From: Microvirga sp. SRT01
Lineage (GTDB): Bacteria > Pseudomonadota > Alphaproteobacteria > Sphingomonadales > Sphingomonadaceae
DNA length: 64,000 nt
Direction: 5' to 3'
NCBI GenBank assembly: GCA_018139225.1
Contig: JAGSNX010000007.1
Coordinates: 102,528 to 166,527 of the forward strand
Shown here piece by piece: positions 1-8,186 of the stretch (position 1 is its first letter; every line of letters begins with the position of its first letter). A program made the translations under genes and the position numbers. The notes under the pieces were generated by a model that saw only the letters and a list, made by a program, of their open reading frames with translations, did not search any database and had not been told where the DNA came from.

Positions 1-1494
1 CTGCCGCAGGTGACAATCCCGTATCTATTCGCCCGCCGCTTCGGCGTGGTGGTGCAGGCGACCGATACCGACGGGCACCTGACGATCGGCTTGCGCGAAG
101 GCGCGGACCCCAAGGCGCTGATCGAGGTGCGTCGCCATCTCGGTCGCCCGTTTGACGTGGCGATCGTGCCGCAACAGGCGTTCGACCGGCTGCTGTCGGA
201 TGCTTACGCGATGGACGGTCAGGCGAACGCGCTCGCCGCGGTCGGCATGGGCGACGAGCTCGACCTGCTGGCGGATGGGCTGCCCACCGCCGAGGACCTG
301 CTCGACACCGCCGACGACGCCCCGGCGATCCGCCTGATCAACGGCATCATCGCCGATGCGGCCCGCCACGGCGTGTCGGACATCCATATCGAACCATACG
401 AAACCGGCCTCGTCGTGCGGATGCGGATCGACGGCGTACTGCGCGAGACGTTGCGGATGCCGCCGCACGTCGCTCCGGTCGTGGTCAGCCGCATCAAGGT
501 CATGGCGCGCCTCGATATCGCCGAGCGGCGGATACCGCAGGACGGACGCATGGGCCTGACGCTGGGTGGCAAGCTGCTCGACGTGCGCGTGTCGACATTG
601 CCAAGTCGGGCGGGCGAGCGCGTCGTGCTGCGTATCCTCGACAAGGAGAATGCCGGGATCGACCTCGATGCTTTGGGCATGACGCCGTCGATGTTCGCCC
701 TGTTGCGCGGTACGTTGGCGGAGCCGAACGGGATCATCCTCGTCACCGGACCGACCGGTTCGGGCAAGACCACCAGCCTCTATGCTGCACTGCGCCTGCT
801 GAACGACGGCAGCCGCAACATCCTGACCGTCGAGGACCCGGTCGAATATGCGGTCGACGGCGTCGGTCAGACCCAGGTCAACGCCAAGGTCGGCCTCACC
901 TTCGCGGCGGGCCTGCGCGCGATCCTGCGTCAGGATCCGGACGTGGTGATGGTCGGCGAAATCCGCGATCGCGAGACGGCGGAGATCGCGGTGCAGGCGT
1001 CGCTGACCGGCCACCTTGTGCTGTCGACTGTCCACACCAACGACGCCGTCGGCGCGATCACGCGCATGCGCGACATGAAGGTGGAGCCGTTCCTGCTCGC
1101 CTCGACGCTGCGCGCCGTGATCGCGCAGCGGCTGGTGCGGCGGCTCTGCCCGGTCTGCCGCGAGCCGGTGCCGGCGCGCGAGACGGTCGCGCCGCTGCTC
1201 GGCATCGATCCGGCGGCGACGGTGCGCCGCGCGGTCGGATGCGAGAAGTGCGGCCATTCGGGCTACAAGGGCCGCATCGGCGTGTTCGAGGCGGTGCGCG
1301 TCGACGAGACGATCCGCCGCCTGATCAACGAGGGCGGCGACGAGCAGGCGATCTCCGATCACGCCTTTGCGCGCACCACGAACCTAGCCACTGCCGCACG
1401 CGAACTGGTGCTGGCGGGCGAGACGACGCCGGAGGAAGCGGTGCGGGTGTCGCGGCGCGATGTCACCGATGTCGTGGACGCGGTGGATGCGTAA
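1..1494 (+). CDS. gspE: Type II secretion ATPase GspE (5' end outside window)
   Basis: Cytoplasmic hexameric ATPase that powers pseudopilus assembly in type II secretion. The frame is open from base 1, so the N-terminal domain is cut off and the GTG at 10 is probably internal. Counting from base 1, the Walker A motif GPTGSGKT is at residues 250-257. An Asp box (DPDVVMVGEIRD) and a His box (STVHTND) follow. The CxxC pairs C383/C386 and C414/C417 form the zinc finger usual in GspE and PilB-type ATPases. It heads the visible part of a gspE-N operon, with gspC/gspD expected upstream. GspE rather than PilB is chosen because gspF-N follow in order. Confidence 0.95.
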   Translation: MPQVTIPYLFARRFGVVVQATDTDGHLTIGLREGADPKALIEVRRHLGRPFDVAIVPQQAFDRLLSDAYAMDGQANALAAVGMGDELDLLADGLPTAEDLLDTADDAPAIRLINGIIADAARHGVSDIHIEPYETGLVVRMRIDGVLRETLRMPPHVAPVVVSRIKVMARLDIAERRIPQDGRMGLTLGGKLLDVRVSTLPSRAGERVVLRILDKENAGIDLDALGMTPSMFALLRGTLAEPNGIILVTGPTGSGKTTSLYAALRLLNDGSRNILTVEDPVEYAVDGVGQTQVNAKVGLTFAAGLRAILRQDPDVVMVGEIRDRETAEIAVQASLTGHLVLSTVHTNDAVGAITRMRDMKVEPFLLASTLRAVIAQRLVRRLCPVCREPVPARETVAPLLGIDPAATVRRAVGCEKCGHSGYKGRIGVFEAVRVDETIRRLINEGGDEQAISDHAFARTTNLATAARELVLAGETTPEEAVRVSRRDVTDVVDAVDA

Positions 1495-1572
1495 TCACCC
1501 TTACCCTTGGCCGGCCCCTCGCTCTCCCCGCGGGAGAGGGAGAGAGGAGCGAAGAGACGGAAGGGTGAGGGC
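1495..1572. repeat. REP-like imperfect palindrome between gspE and gspF
   Basis: The 89-bp gap between gspE and gspF is filled by a nested palindrome. Outer arms are TCACCCTT (1495-1502) and AAGGGTGA (1561-1568). The inner hairpin is CTCTCCC (1522-1528) and GGGAGAG (1532-1538) around CGC. This form is typical of short extragenic palindromes dispersed in proteobacterial genomes. It sits where the rest of the operon has overlapping genes, which suggests insertion. It could also adjust transcript levels between gspE and gspF. Confidence 0.6.
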
Positions 1573-1583
1573 CCCCCTGTCCA

Positions 1584-2807
1584 ATGGCTGACTTCGACTA
1601 CATCGCCATCGACACGCGCGGTGCGGAAAAGCGCGGACACGTTGCCGCAGCGTCGATCGACGCCGCGCGGACCGCGCTCGACCGGCAGCGGCTGTATGTA
1701 GTCCGTCTCGAACCCGGTTCGCCGCCGGTCGCGACCGCGCGGCCACTGTTCGGGCTCAAGCTGGGTCGCGCGAAGATGAGCGGCAAGCAGTTGACGCTGT
1801 TCACGCGCCAGCTCGCGACGCTCAACCGCGTATCCCCGCTGGAGGAGTCGCTGCGGACGATCACTCGCCAGACCGAGCAGGACAGCGTCCGCGCGATCGT
1901 CGCTCAGGTACATGTCGGTGTCGTTGAGGGGCGCCGCCTCGCCGATTCGATGGCGCGCGAGCCGAAGAGCTTCCCGCCCCTCTACCGCGCGATGGTCGCG
2001 GCGGGCGAGAGTTCGGGCACGTTGCCGACGATCCTTGACCGCCTCGCCGCGCTGCTCGAGCGGCAGGCGGAAATCCGCGGCAAGCTCATTACCGCGCTAG
2101 CCTATCCTGCGATCCTGGCGATCGTCGCACTCGGGGTCGTCACCGCGCTGATGATGTTCGTCGTCCCGCAGGTCGTTGAGCAGTTCGACACGGTCGGGCA
2201 GGAACTGCCGTTTTTGACGCGCATGGTCATCGCCTTTTCCGATCTGCTGGTCGGGTGGTGGTGGGCGATGCTGCTGGTCGTGGCACTGGCCGGCGTGGTG
2301 CTGTGGCAGGCGCTGAAACAGCCGCCCATCCGGCTCGCCTTCGACAGCTGGCTGCTGCGCATTCCGCTGATCGGGCGGCTGCTACGCGACCTGCATGCGG
2401 CGCGGATGGCGCGGACGCTGGGAACGATGGTCGCCAGTCGTCTGCCGCTGCTCGACGGGCTGATGCTGACGGCCGGCACGATCCACAACCGCCGGCTTCG
2501 CGTCGCGTCGGACGACATCGTCGAGGCGATCCGCGGCGGTGGCAGCTTGTCGGCCGCGATGCGGCGCGCGGGCGTCTTTCCGCCGCTGCTGACGTATCTG
2601 GCGGCGTCCGGTGAAGCGGCGGGGCGGCTGGACGAGATGCTGGAGCGCGCGGCCGACTATCTTGAGCGCGAGTTCGATCGCTTCACCGCGACCGCATTGT
2701 CGCTGCTGGAGCCGGCGATCATCGTCATCATGGGTGGCATCGTCGCGACGATCGTGCTGTCCATCCTGCTGCCGATCCTGCAACTGAACACGCTGGCCGG
2801 CGGGTAG
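1584..2807 (+). CDS. gspF: Type II secretion inner-membrane protein GspF
   Basis: Polytopic platform protein of the type II secretion assembly machine, 407 residues, the normal family length. It has two tandem GspF domains, one on each side of a central pair of membrane segments: about 172-198 (AYPAILAIVALGVV) and 218-242 (a Trp-rich segment). A third segment lies near the C terminus (IIVIMGGIVATIVLSILLP). The start MADFDYIAIDTRG matches the family pattern. It follows gspE after the palindromic spacer and precedes gspG by 22 bp. Confidence 0.95.
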   Translation: MADFDYIAIDTRGAEKRGHVAAASIDAARTALDRQRLYVVRLEPGSPPVATARPLFGLKLGRAKMSGKQLTLFTRQLATLNRVSPLEESLRTITRQTEQDSVRAIVAQVHVGVVEGRRLADSMAREPKSFPPLYRAMVAAGESSGTLPTILDRLAALLERQAEIRGKLITALAYPAILAIVALGVVTALMMFVVPQVVEQFDTVGQELPFLTRMVIAFSDLLVGWWWAMLLVVALAGVVLWQALKQPPIRLAFDSWLLRIPLIGRLLRDLHAARMARTLGTMVASRLPLLDGLMLTAGTIHNRRLRVASDDIVEAIRGGGSLSAAMRRAGVFPPLLTYLAASGEAAGRLDEMLERAADYLEREFDRFTATALSLLEPAIIVIMGGIVATIVLSILLPILQLNTLAGG

Positions 2808-2829
2808 CGGCCGGACAATGAGAGGTTAC

Positions 2830-3267
2830 ATGCGTACCAAGGACAAGAAGCCGCCGAAGCGTAACGGCTTCACGCTCGTCGAACTGATGGTTGTGATCGT
2901 CATCATCGGCCTGCTCGCGACGATCGTCGCGCTGAACGTGCTGCCATCGGGCGACACCGCGCGCATCCAGAAGGCGAAGGCCGACATCGCCCAGATCGAG
3001 GGCGGGCTGGAACTGTATCGCCTTCAGATGAGCGTATTTCCGACGACTGCGCAGGGCCTGAACGCGCTGGTCAGCGCACCGTCCGGCGTCGACGCCTCCC
3101 GCTATCAGCAGGGCGGCTATATCAAGCGCCTGCCCGACGATCCGTGGGGCAAGCCCTACCTCTACGCGTCGCCCGGGCAGCACGGTGAGGCCGATGTCTG
3201 GACCTATGGTGCGGACGGCAAGGAAGGCGGCGAAGGGATCAATGCCGATATCGGCAGCTGGCAGTAA
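2830..3267 (+). CDS. gspG: Major pseudopilin GspG
   Basis: Main subunit of the type II secretion pseudopilus, 145 residues. A class III (prepilin peptidase) leader ends at G13, followed by FTLVELMVVIVIIGLLATIVA with the conserved Glu at +5. The C-terminal half has the pseudopilin loop DDPWGKPYLY and a Gly/Asp-rich tail (YGADGKEGGEG) expected to bind calcium. The ATG at 2830 is preferred over 2818 because AGAGG at 2821-2825 lies just upstream of it. The prepilin peptidase that would process it is not in the window. Confidence 0.95.
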   Translation: MRTKDKKPPKRNGFTLVELMVVIVIIGLLATIVALNVLPSGDTARIQKAKADIAQIEGGLELYRLQMSVFPTTAQGLNALVSAPSGVDASRYQQGGYIKRLPDDPWGKPYLYASPGQHGEADVWTYGADGKEGGEGINADIGSWQ

Positions 3268-3730
3268 GCGAGCCCGCGACCGCTTCGGCGAGCGCGGCTT
3301 CACGCTGATCGAGCTGATGATCGTCGTCACGATCATCGGCTTGTCGGCGGCCGTCGTCGCGTTCGCGATGCCCGACCCGAGAGGCCGCGTGCTCGACGAG
3401 GGGTTGCGCTTCGCCGCCCGGATCAAGGCGGCGCGCGACGTGGCGATCGTCGGCGGGGCGCCGGTCAGCCTGTGGATCACCAGCGGCGGCTATGGCTTCG
3501 ACCGGCGCAGCGACGGCGCGTGGGTGCCGCTCGCCGAGAAGCCGCTACGCGTCGAGCGCTGGTCGGAGGGGACGCGCGCCAGTATTCCCGACGCCAGCGG
3601 CCGGGTGCGCGTGACCTTCGACCCAACCGGCACCGCCGATCGTGGCGCGGACATCCGGCTGGCGCGCGGGACTGCCGACGCATTGGTCAGCATCGGTGCC
3701 GACGGAGAGGTCCGCGCCGATGCCCAGTAA
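3242..3730 (+). CDS. gspH: Minor pseudopilin GspH
   Basis: Minor pseudopilin, 162 residues. The 19-residue basic leader ends RFGERG, then FTLIELMIVVTIIGLSAAVVAF with Glu at +5. The rest is a poorly conserved soluble domain, as is usual for GspH. The ATG at 3242 overlaps the last 26 bases of gspG and has a purine-rich GAAGGG just upstream. Position between gspG and gspI supports the assignment. It probably caps the pseudopilus with GspI, J and K. Confidence 0.88.
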   Translation: MPISAAGSKRARDRFGERGFTLIELMIVVTIIGLSAAVVAFAMPDPRGRVLDEGLRFAARIKAARDVAIVGGAPVSLWITSGGYGFDRRSDGAWVPLAEKPLRVERWSEGTRASIPDASGRVRVTFDPTGTADRGADIRLARGTADALVSIGADGEVRADAQ

Positions 3731-4106
3731 CCGGCGGGAACAGGGCTTCACGCTCATCGAAATCATGGTCGCGCTGGCGGTATTCAGCCTCGCGGTGCTG
3801 GCGCTCGTCCGGCTGGAGGGCGCGACGGTGCGCGGCGCGAGCATCATCGACGAGGATGTCGCGGCCGAACTCGTCGCCCGCAACGTCGCGCTCGATGCCC
3901 TGACCGAGGCGGAGGCGCCCGTGCCCGGCCGCACCTCCGGGGCAGAAACCAACGGCGGCCGTGCGTGGCGCTGGACGCGGCAGGTGTCATCGGTCGGCGA
4001 TGCGCGCGTGGTCCGCATCGACGTGGCGGTCGCGAACCGTCGCGGGCAGGTGGTCGGTCGCGTGACGATGATCCGCCCGCCGAACGTGCCGGTGCTGACG
4101 ACATGA
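3720..4106 (+). CDS. gspI: Minor pseudopilin GspI
   Basis: Minor pseudopilin, 128 residues, close to the usual GspI size. A short leader MPSNRREQG is followed by FTLIEIMVALAVFSLAVLAL with Glu at +5. The family trait of a conserved region around residue 45-55 (AAELVARNVALDAL) is visible. It starts inside the last codons of gspH and ends in an ATGA overlap with gspJ. GspI normally nucleates the tip complex with GspJ and GspK. Confidence 0.92.
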   Translation: MPSNRREQGFTLIEIMVALAVFSLAVLALVRLEGATVRGASIIDEDVAAELVARNVALDALTEAEAPVPGRTSGAETNGGRAWRWTRQVSSVGDARVVRIDVAVANRRGQVVGRVTMIRPPNVPVLTT

Positions 4107-4828
4107 CGCCGCGCGGGCCTTCACCAGACCGGCAATCCGCCGACCACGGCTTCATGCGCCCGATGCGTTCCGCCGAACACGGCTTCACGCCCCCAATGCG
4201 TTCCGCCGAACACGGCTTCACGTTGGTCGAGGTCATGGTCTCGCTCATGATCTTCGGGATGATCGCGGCGGCGGGGGTGGCGATCCTGTCGTTCAGCATC
4301 CGGGCGCAGGCGGCCACGACGAAGCGGCTGGACGACGGCGCAGCACTGGTGCGGACGATATCCGCGATATCGGCTGACCTCGGTCAGGCGCTTCCGCGTG
4401 CCGCGCGCGACGAGTCCGGCACGCTGCGCCCTGCCTTCGTGGGAGAGAACGGGACGCTGGCGCTCGTCCGGGGAGGCTGGACCAACATCGATGCGGCGGC
4501 GCGGCCGGGTGCGCAGAAGCTGGTCTGGCAGATCGTCGACGGTACGCTTCAGCGGATCGGCTATCCGCAACTCGACGGGGCCGCGCCGCTCTCCGCGACG
4601 CCGATGCTGACCGGCGTTCGCGACCTGACGCTTCGCTATCGCTACAACGGTGCGTGGAGCGACCGGTGGGACGGGGCGGGGGGCGTGCCGTTGCCGCAGG
4701 CGCTGGAGATGCGGCTGACCCGACGCGACGGGACGTTCTACCGCGCGATGTTCCTCGTCGGCACTGGCTATGCGCCGCCGCCCGTGCAGCCGGACAGCGA
4801 CGTGCCGCAGGCCGACAATGCGAATTGA
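4103..4828 (+). CDS. gspJ: Minor pseudopilin GspJ with repeated leader
   Basis: Minor pseudopilin of the tip complex, 241 residues from the ATGA-coupled start at 4103. The core signature EHGFTLVEVMVSLMIFGMIAA is normal, with cleavage expected after the Gly before FTLVE. The N terminus is odd: about 40 residues precede the cleavage site, and SA(D/E)HGF occurs three times in a row. ATGs at 4163 and 4196 are in frame; 4196 would give a normal seven-residue leader. No strong ribosome site singles out one start. The downstream domain is ordinary for GspJ. Confidence 0.9.
   Translation: MTPRGPSPDRQSADHGFMRPMRSAEHGFTPPMRSAEHGFTLVEVMVSLMIFGMIAAAGVAILSFSIRAQAATTKRLDDGAALVRTISAISADLGQALPRAARDESGTLRPAFVGENGTLALVRGGWTNIDAAARPGAQKLVWQIVDGTLQRIGYPQLDGAAPLSATPMLTGVRDLTLRYRYNGAWSDRWDGAGGVPLPQALEMRLTRRDGTFYRAMFLVGTGYAPPPVQPDSDVPQADNAN
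4136..4222 (+). repeat. In-frame leader duplication in gspJ
   Basis: Two near-identical 33-bp units begin at 4163 and 4196. Each encodes MRSAEHGFT, and the first is followed by PP. A diverged copy encoding SADHGFMRP precedes them at 4136-4162. Only the last copy continues into the hydrophobic pseudopilin helix, so the earlier ones are duplicated cleavage-site sequence without a helix. Confidence 0.85.
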
Positions 4829-5774
4829 TCCGCGCGAACGCGGTGCGGCGCTGCTGACCGTGCTGATGCTGGTCGCGGTGATCGCCGTCATGGCGGGCGG
4901 CGCGCTGGAGAAACTGCGCCTGTCGACCCGGCTGGCGTCCAACGCCGCGTCGGGAGAGCAGGCCCGTGCCTATGCAGTCGCGGCGGAGGCGATGGCGGTG
5001 GTGCGGGTCGGCGACCTGATGGCGGGCAGCCCGAAGCGCATCACACTGGCCGGCGGGTGGAGCGGACGGCCGTTCGGTCTGCCCCTACCCGGCGGCGGAT
5101 TGGCGACGGCGCGGGTCAGCGACGGCGGCAATTGCTTCAACCTCAACGGTCTGGTCACGCAGGTTGCACCGGGGGTGTATTCCTCCGGCGACATCACGCA
5201 GCGCGTTCGCTTCACGCGGCTGATGGGCCTGATCGGCATTCCGCAGCAGGTCGCGCAGCAGGTCGCGGGAGGCGCGGCGGACTGGATCGACACCGATCAG
5301 GACCAGCAGGCCGGCGGTGCGGAGGATGCGCGCTACACCGGGTATCGCACGGCGGGGACGCTGATGGCCGACCCCAGCGAATTGCGCGCGGTCGCGGGCG
5401 TGACGCCGGAGATCTACGCGGCGCTGCGTCCGTGGGTCTGCGCGCTGCCGACGACCGAGGCCGCCAAGATCAACGTCAACACGCTGCTGCCCGAACAGGC
5501 CCCGTTGCTGGCGATGGTCGGCCCCGACACGCTGTCGGTCGACGCGGCGCGGGCGCTGCTGATGAGGCGCCCGCCGCAGGGTTATGGCGACGCGAACGCC
5601 GTCTTCGGGGGGCTCGCGAATGCCGGTAGCCAGGACACCGCCGTCACCTCGACCTGGTTCGACCTCCGGATCGACGTGTCGGTGCCGGGCGCGACGCTGG
5701 AGGAAAGAGCGTTGATCGACGCGACGAGGCTTCCCGTCCGGCTCGTGTCGCGGCAATGGGGCGAGGATATATGA
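4818..5774 (+). CDS. gspK: Minor pseudopilin GspK
   Basis: Largest minor pseudopilin, 318 residues, thought to cap the pseudopilus tip. The leader MRIDPRERG is followed by AALLTVLMLVAVIAVMAGGAL. As in other GspK proteins, the residue at +5 is not Glu. The long globular insert contains Asp-rich segments (ADWIDTDQDQQ), consistent with the calcium sites of the family, and a helix-hairpin-helix-like C-terminal part. It overlaps gspJ by 11 bases and ends in an ATGA overlap with gspL. Confidence 0.93.
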   Translation: MRIDPRERGAALLTVLMLVAVIAVMAGGALEKLRLSTRLASNAASGEQARAYAVAAEAMAVVRVGDLMAGSPKRITLAGGWSGRPFGLPLPGGGLATARVSDGGNCFNLNGLVTQVAPGVYSSGDITQRVRFTRLMGLIGIPQQVAQQVAGGAADWIDTDQDQQAGGAEDARYTGYRTAGTLMADPSELRAVAGVTPEIYAALRPWVCALPTTEAAKINVNTLLPEQAPLLAMVGPDTLSVDAARALLMRRPPQGYGDANAVFGGLANAGSQDTAVTSTWFDLRIDVSVPGATLEERALIDATRLPVRLVSRQWGEDI

Positions 5775-6847
5775 CGACGCTCCTGTTCCTCCCCGCCGGC
5801 GATGCCGGGTTCCGCTGGCTTCGCGTCGGCGACGGCGGGACGATGGCGCGCGGCGACGGCGTACCGGAGGGTGACGATCCCATCGTCGCGGTGACGCCGG
5901 CCGATGCGGTGACGCTGCACTGGGCCGACCTGCCGACCCGCAGCGCAGCGCAGGGCGTGGCGGCAGCGCGGCTGCTGGCGGCGGAGGCGAGCGCCGCGCC
6001 GGTCGGCGAGCTGCACGTCGCGGTGGGCAGCGAAGGCGAGGGCATGGAGCGGCCGATCGGCGTCGTCGGTGCGGGCACGATGCAGGCGTGGCTCGAACAA
6101 CTGGCCAGCGCCGGCGTCGATCCGGTGGCGATGATCCCCGCGCCGATGCTGCTCCCGCGCCCCGACGAAGGATATATCCGCGCCGACATCGGCGGTCAGG
6201 GCGTCGTGCGCGGTCGCACCGCCGGCTTCGCGGACGAGGCGCGGCTGACCGATCTCGTCACCGGCGACACGCCTCCGCAACCACTCGACCGCGCCGCGCT
6301 GGATGCGGCGCTGTTCCGGGCGGCGGCGGAGCCCGCGCTCGATTTGCGGCAGGGACCGTTCGCGCGGCGGCGCGGCTTCGCGATCGACTGGCGGCTGGTT
6401 CGGCGGCTTGCGGTGCTGGCACTCGCGATCCTGGCGGTGACGCTGGCGATCTCGCTTGTGCGACTCGCCAAGTACAGCTTCGCCGCCGATCGGCTGGAGG
6501 CACAGGCCGACGCGCTCGCCGCCACCGCGTTGCCGCGTGGCGAGACGGTGACCGATCCCTCCCGCCAATTGACGGAGCGTCAGCGGCGGACATTCGGACC
6601 CGGCGTCGGCTTCTCGACCACGACGGCCGCCGCGTTTGCGGCGATACGCTCGGTGCCGCAGACGGAACTGACCGGGCTGGACTTCGCCAACGACGGTGCC
6701 CTGCGCCTGTCGGTCGCGACCGAGCGCGAATCGGCGGCGACGGACCTGAAACGAGCGTTGGAGCGCGCGGGCTTTACCGTCCGAGCCAGCACCTTCGTCG
6801 CCAACGGCAACCGGGTCAGCGGCGAACTGACGGTGATCGCGCCATGA
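5771..6847 (+). CDS. gspL: Type II secretion protein GspL
   Basis: Inner-membrane linker that binds GspE in the cytoplasm and GspM in the periplasm, 358 residues. An actin-like cytoplasmic domain covers about 1-210. One membrane segment lies at about 220-240 (RRLAVLALAILAVTLAISLV), followed by a ferredoxin-like periplasmic domain. The start at 5771 overlaps the gspK stop as ATGA and has GCGAGGA upstream. It ends in an ATGA overlap with gspM, as expected for physically interacting partners. Confidence 0.9.
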   Translation: MTTLLFLPAGDAGFRWLRVGDGGTMARGDGVPEGDDPIVAVTPADAVTLHWADLPTRSAAQGVAAARLLAAEASAAPVGELHVAVGSEGEGMERPIGVVGAGTMQAWLEQLASAGVDPVAMIPAPMLLPRPDEGYIRADIGGQGVVRGRTAGFADEARLTDLVTGDTPPQPLDRAALDAALFRAAAEPALDLRQGPFARRRGFAIDWRLVRRLAVLALAILAVTLAISLVRLAKYSFAADRLEAQADALAATALPRGETVTDPSRQLTERQRRTFGPGVGFSTTTAAAFAAIRSVPQTELTGLDFANDGALRLSVATERESAATDLKRALERAGFTVRASTFVANGNRVSGELTVIAP

Positions 6848-7314
6848 TCGCCCTGCGGACATGGTTCGTGCAGCGTTCCAAGCGCGAACAGCGGCTGTTG
6901 CTGGTCATGGCGGCGCTCGCGGTCGTGACGATCGTCTGGGGCCTGATCATCCGTCCCGCCGCCAATGCCTTGTCGAGCGCGCGCGAACGGCATGCGGCGG
7001 CGGTCATCCGGCTGGGCGAGACTCACAATCTGGTCGATGCACTGCGGCAGGCACGTCGCGCCCCGCCGATCGTCGGCACGCTGACGGAGATCGTCCGAAC
7101 CCGCGCGGAGGAAGCGGGCTTCCCCCTCGCCAGCATCGATCCGGACGGCGGCGACGGCGTGCGCGTGGCGATCGCGTCCGCACGCGGGGCGGCGCTGTCG
7201 ACGTGGCTGGCGCGGCTGGAGCGCTACGGCATCGTCGTCGAGAGCGCCGCCCTCACCGACAATGGAGACCGCACCGTCGCGGCGCGGCTGGTGCTGAGGA
7301 GCCGCGGCCAATGA
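6844..7314 (+). CDS. gspM: Type II secretion protein GspM
   Basis: Small bitopic inner-membrane protein that pairs with GspL, 156 residues. A basic N terminus (RSKREQRLLL) leads into one membrane helix (VMAALAVVTIVWGLII). A coiled-coil-like stretch and a ferredoxin-fold periplasmic domain follow. Both ends are stop/start overlaps (with gspL and gspN). Sequence conservation in this family is low, so the call rests on topology, length and gene order. Confidence 0.88.
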   Translation: MIALRTWFVQRSKREQRLLLVMAALAVVTIVWGLIIRPAANALSSARERHAAAVIRLGETHNLVDALRQARRAPPIVGTLTEIVRTRAEEAGFPLASIDPDGGDGVRVAIASARGAALSTWLARLERYGIVVESAALTDNGDRTVAARLVLRSRGQ

Positions 7315-8036
7315 GGCGCATCCGGCTGACGACCGGTCCGACCGCGCTGTTCGGCGCGATGCTGGTGGCCGCGCTGATCGTGTTCCTGCCGATGCGGCTG
7401 GTGCTGGGCTGGGCCGGGGTCGGCGATCAGGGCGTCGTCGCGCGATCGGTCAGCGGCACGATCTGGGGCGCGACGCTCTCGGAGGTGAAGTTCGGCGACC
7501 TCGCAGTGGGCGATCTGCGTGCCCGCTTGTCGCCGCTGCCGCTGCTGGCGGGCCGCGCGACGATCGTCATGAACGGACCCGGCGGGATCGGCGCACCGCC
7601 GCTGTCGGGCAAGGCATTCGTCAGCCGCAGCGGCATGGGAGTCGACGGACTCACCGCACGCCTTGCGACCGGAGCCTCGTTCCAGCCGCTGCCGGTGTCG
7701 ACCATCGACCTCGACGCGCTGACCGTGCGTTTCCAGGATGGCCAGTGCGTCGCTGCGCAAGGCCGCGTCGTCGCCGCGCTGGCCGGCGAATCGGCGGGGA
7801 TCGCGCTGCCGTCGTCGGTCAGCGGCAACGCCCGGTGCGACGCGGGGGCGCTGCTGCTGCCGCTGGCCAGCGCGGGCGGGACGGAGGCGATCGCACTGCG
7901 AATCACTGGCGGGGGACGCTACCGTGCCGACCTGTCGCTGCGGCCCACGGACCCGGCCGCGATCGAGCGGCTGACCGCCAGCGGCTTCACCGCTGGACCG
8001 GACGGATATCGGCTTTCGGTCGAGGGACGCTTCTGA
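7311..8036 (+). CDS. gspN: Type II secretion protein GspN
   Basis: Accessory type II secretion protein, 241 residues. A single N-terminal membrane anchor (GAMLVAALIVFLPMRLVLGWAG) is followed by a periplasmic domain. The segment around GVVARSVSGTIWGATL and LRARLSPLPLLAGRA matches the T2SS GspN pattern. It is the last gene of the operon, overlapping gspM as ATGA. No terminator is evident before tRNA-His 48 bases further on. GspN is not required in all type II systems and its exact role is unsettled. Confidence 0.85.
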   Translation: MRRIRLTTGPTALFGAMLVAALIVFLPMRLVLGWAGVGDQGVVARSVSGTIWGATLSEVKFGDLAVGDLRARLSPLPLLAGRATIVMNGPGGIGAPPLSGKAFVSRSGMGVDGLTARLATGASFQPLPVSTIDLDALTVRFQDGQCVAAQGRVVAALAGESAGIALPSSVSGNARCDAGALLLPLASAGGTEAIALRITGGGRYRADLSLRPTDPAAIERLTASGFTAGPDGYRLSVEGRF

Positions 8037-8084
8037 TGGCCTTGACGGCGGGGCGCCCGGGACGCTAGGGGCGCTGCTCTTCGC

Positions 8085-8162
8085 GGCGACCGTAGTTCAA
8101 TTGGTTAGAGCGTCGGCTTGTGATGCCGGAAGTTGCGGGTTCAAGTCCCGTCGGTCGCCCCA
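8085..8162 (+). tRNA. tRNA-His (GTG)
   Basis: Complete cloverleaf. Seven base pairs plus the extra G-1:C73 pair typical of tRNA-His form an eight-pair acceptor stem (8085-8092 with 8152-8159). Anticodon GTG sits in the loop TTGTGAT. The T arm contains GGTTCAAGTCC. The CCA tail is encoded at 8160-8162. Encoding G-1 is notable because some alphaproteobacteria lack it. Confidence 0.96.
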
Positions 8163-8186
8163 CTTCTTCACAGCCGAGAACCCGTG

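Noticed and set aside
25..1362. 445-codon antisense frame opposite gspE
   Set aside because: Antisense frame of a clearly coding high-GC gene; His/Arg/Gln-rich composition with no domain.
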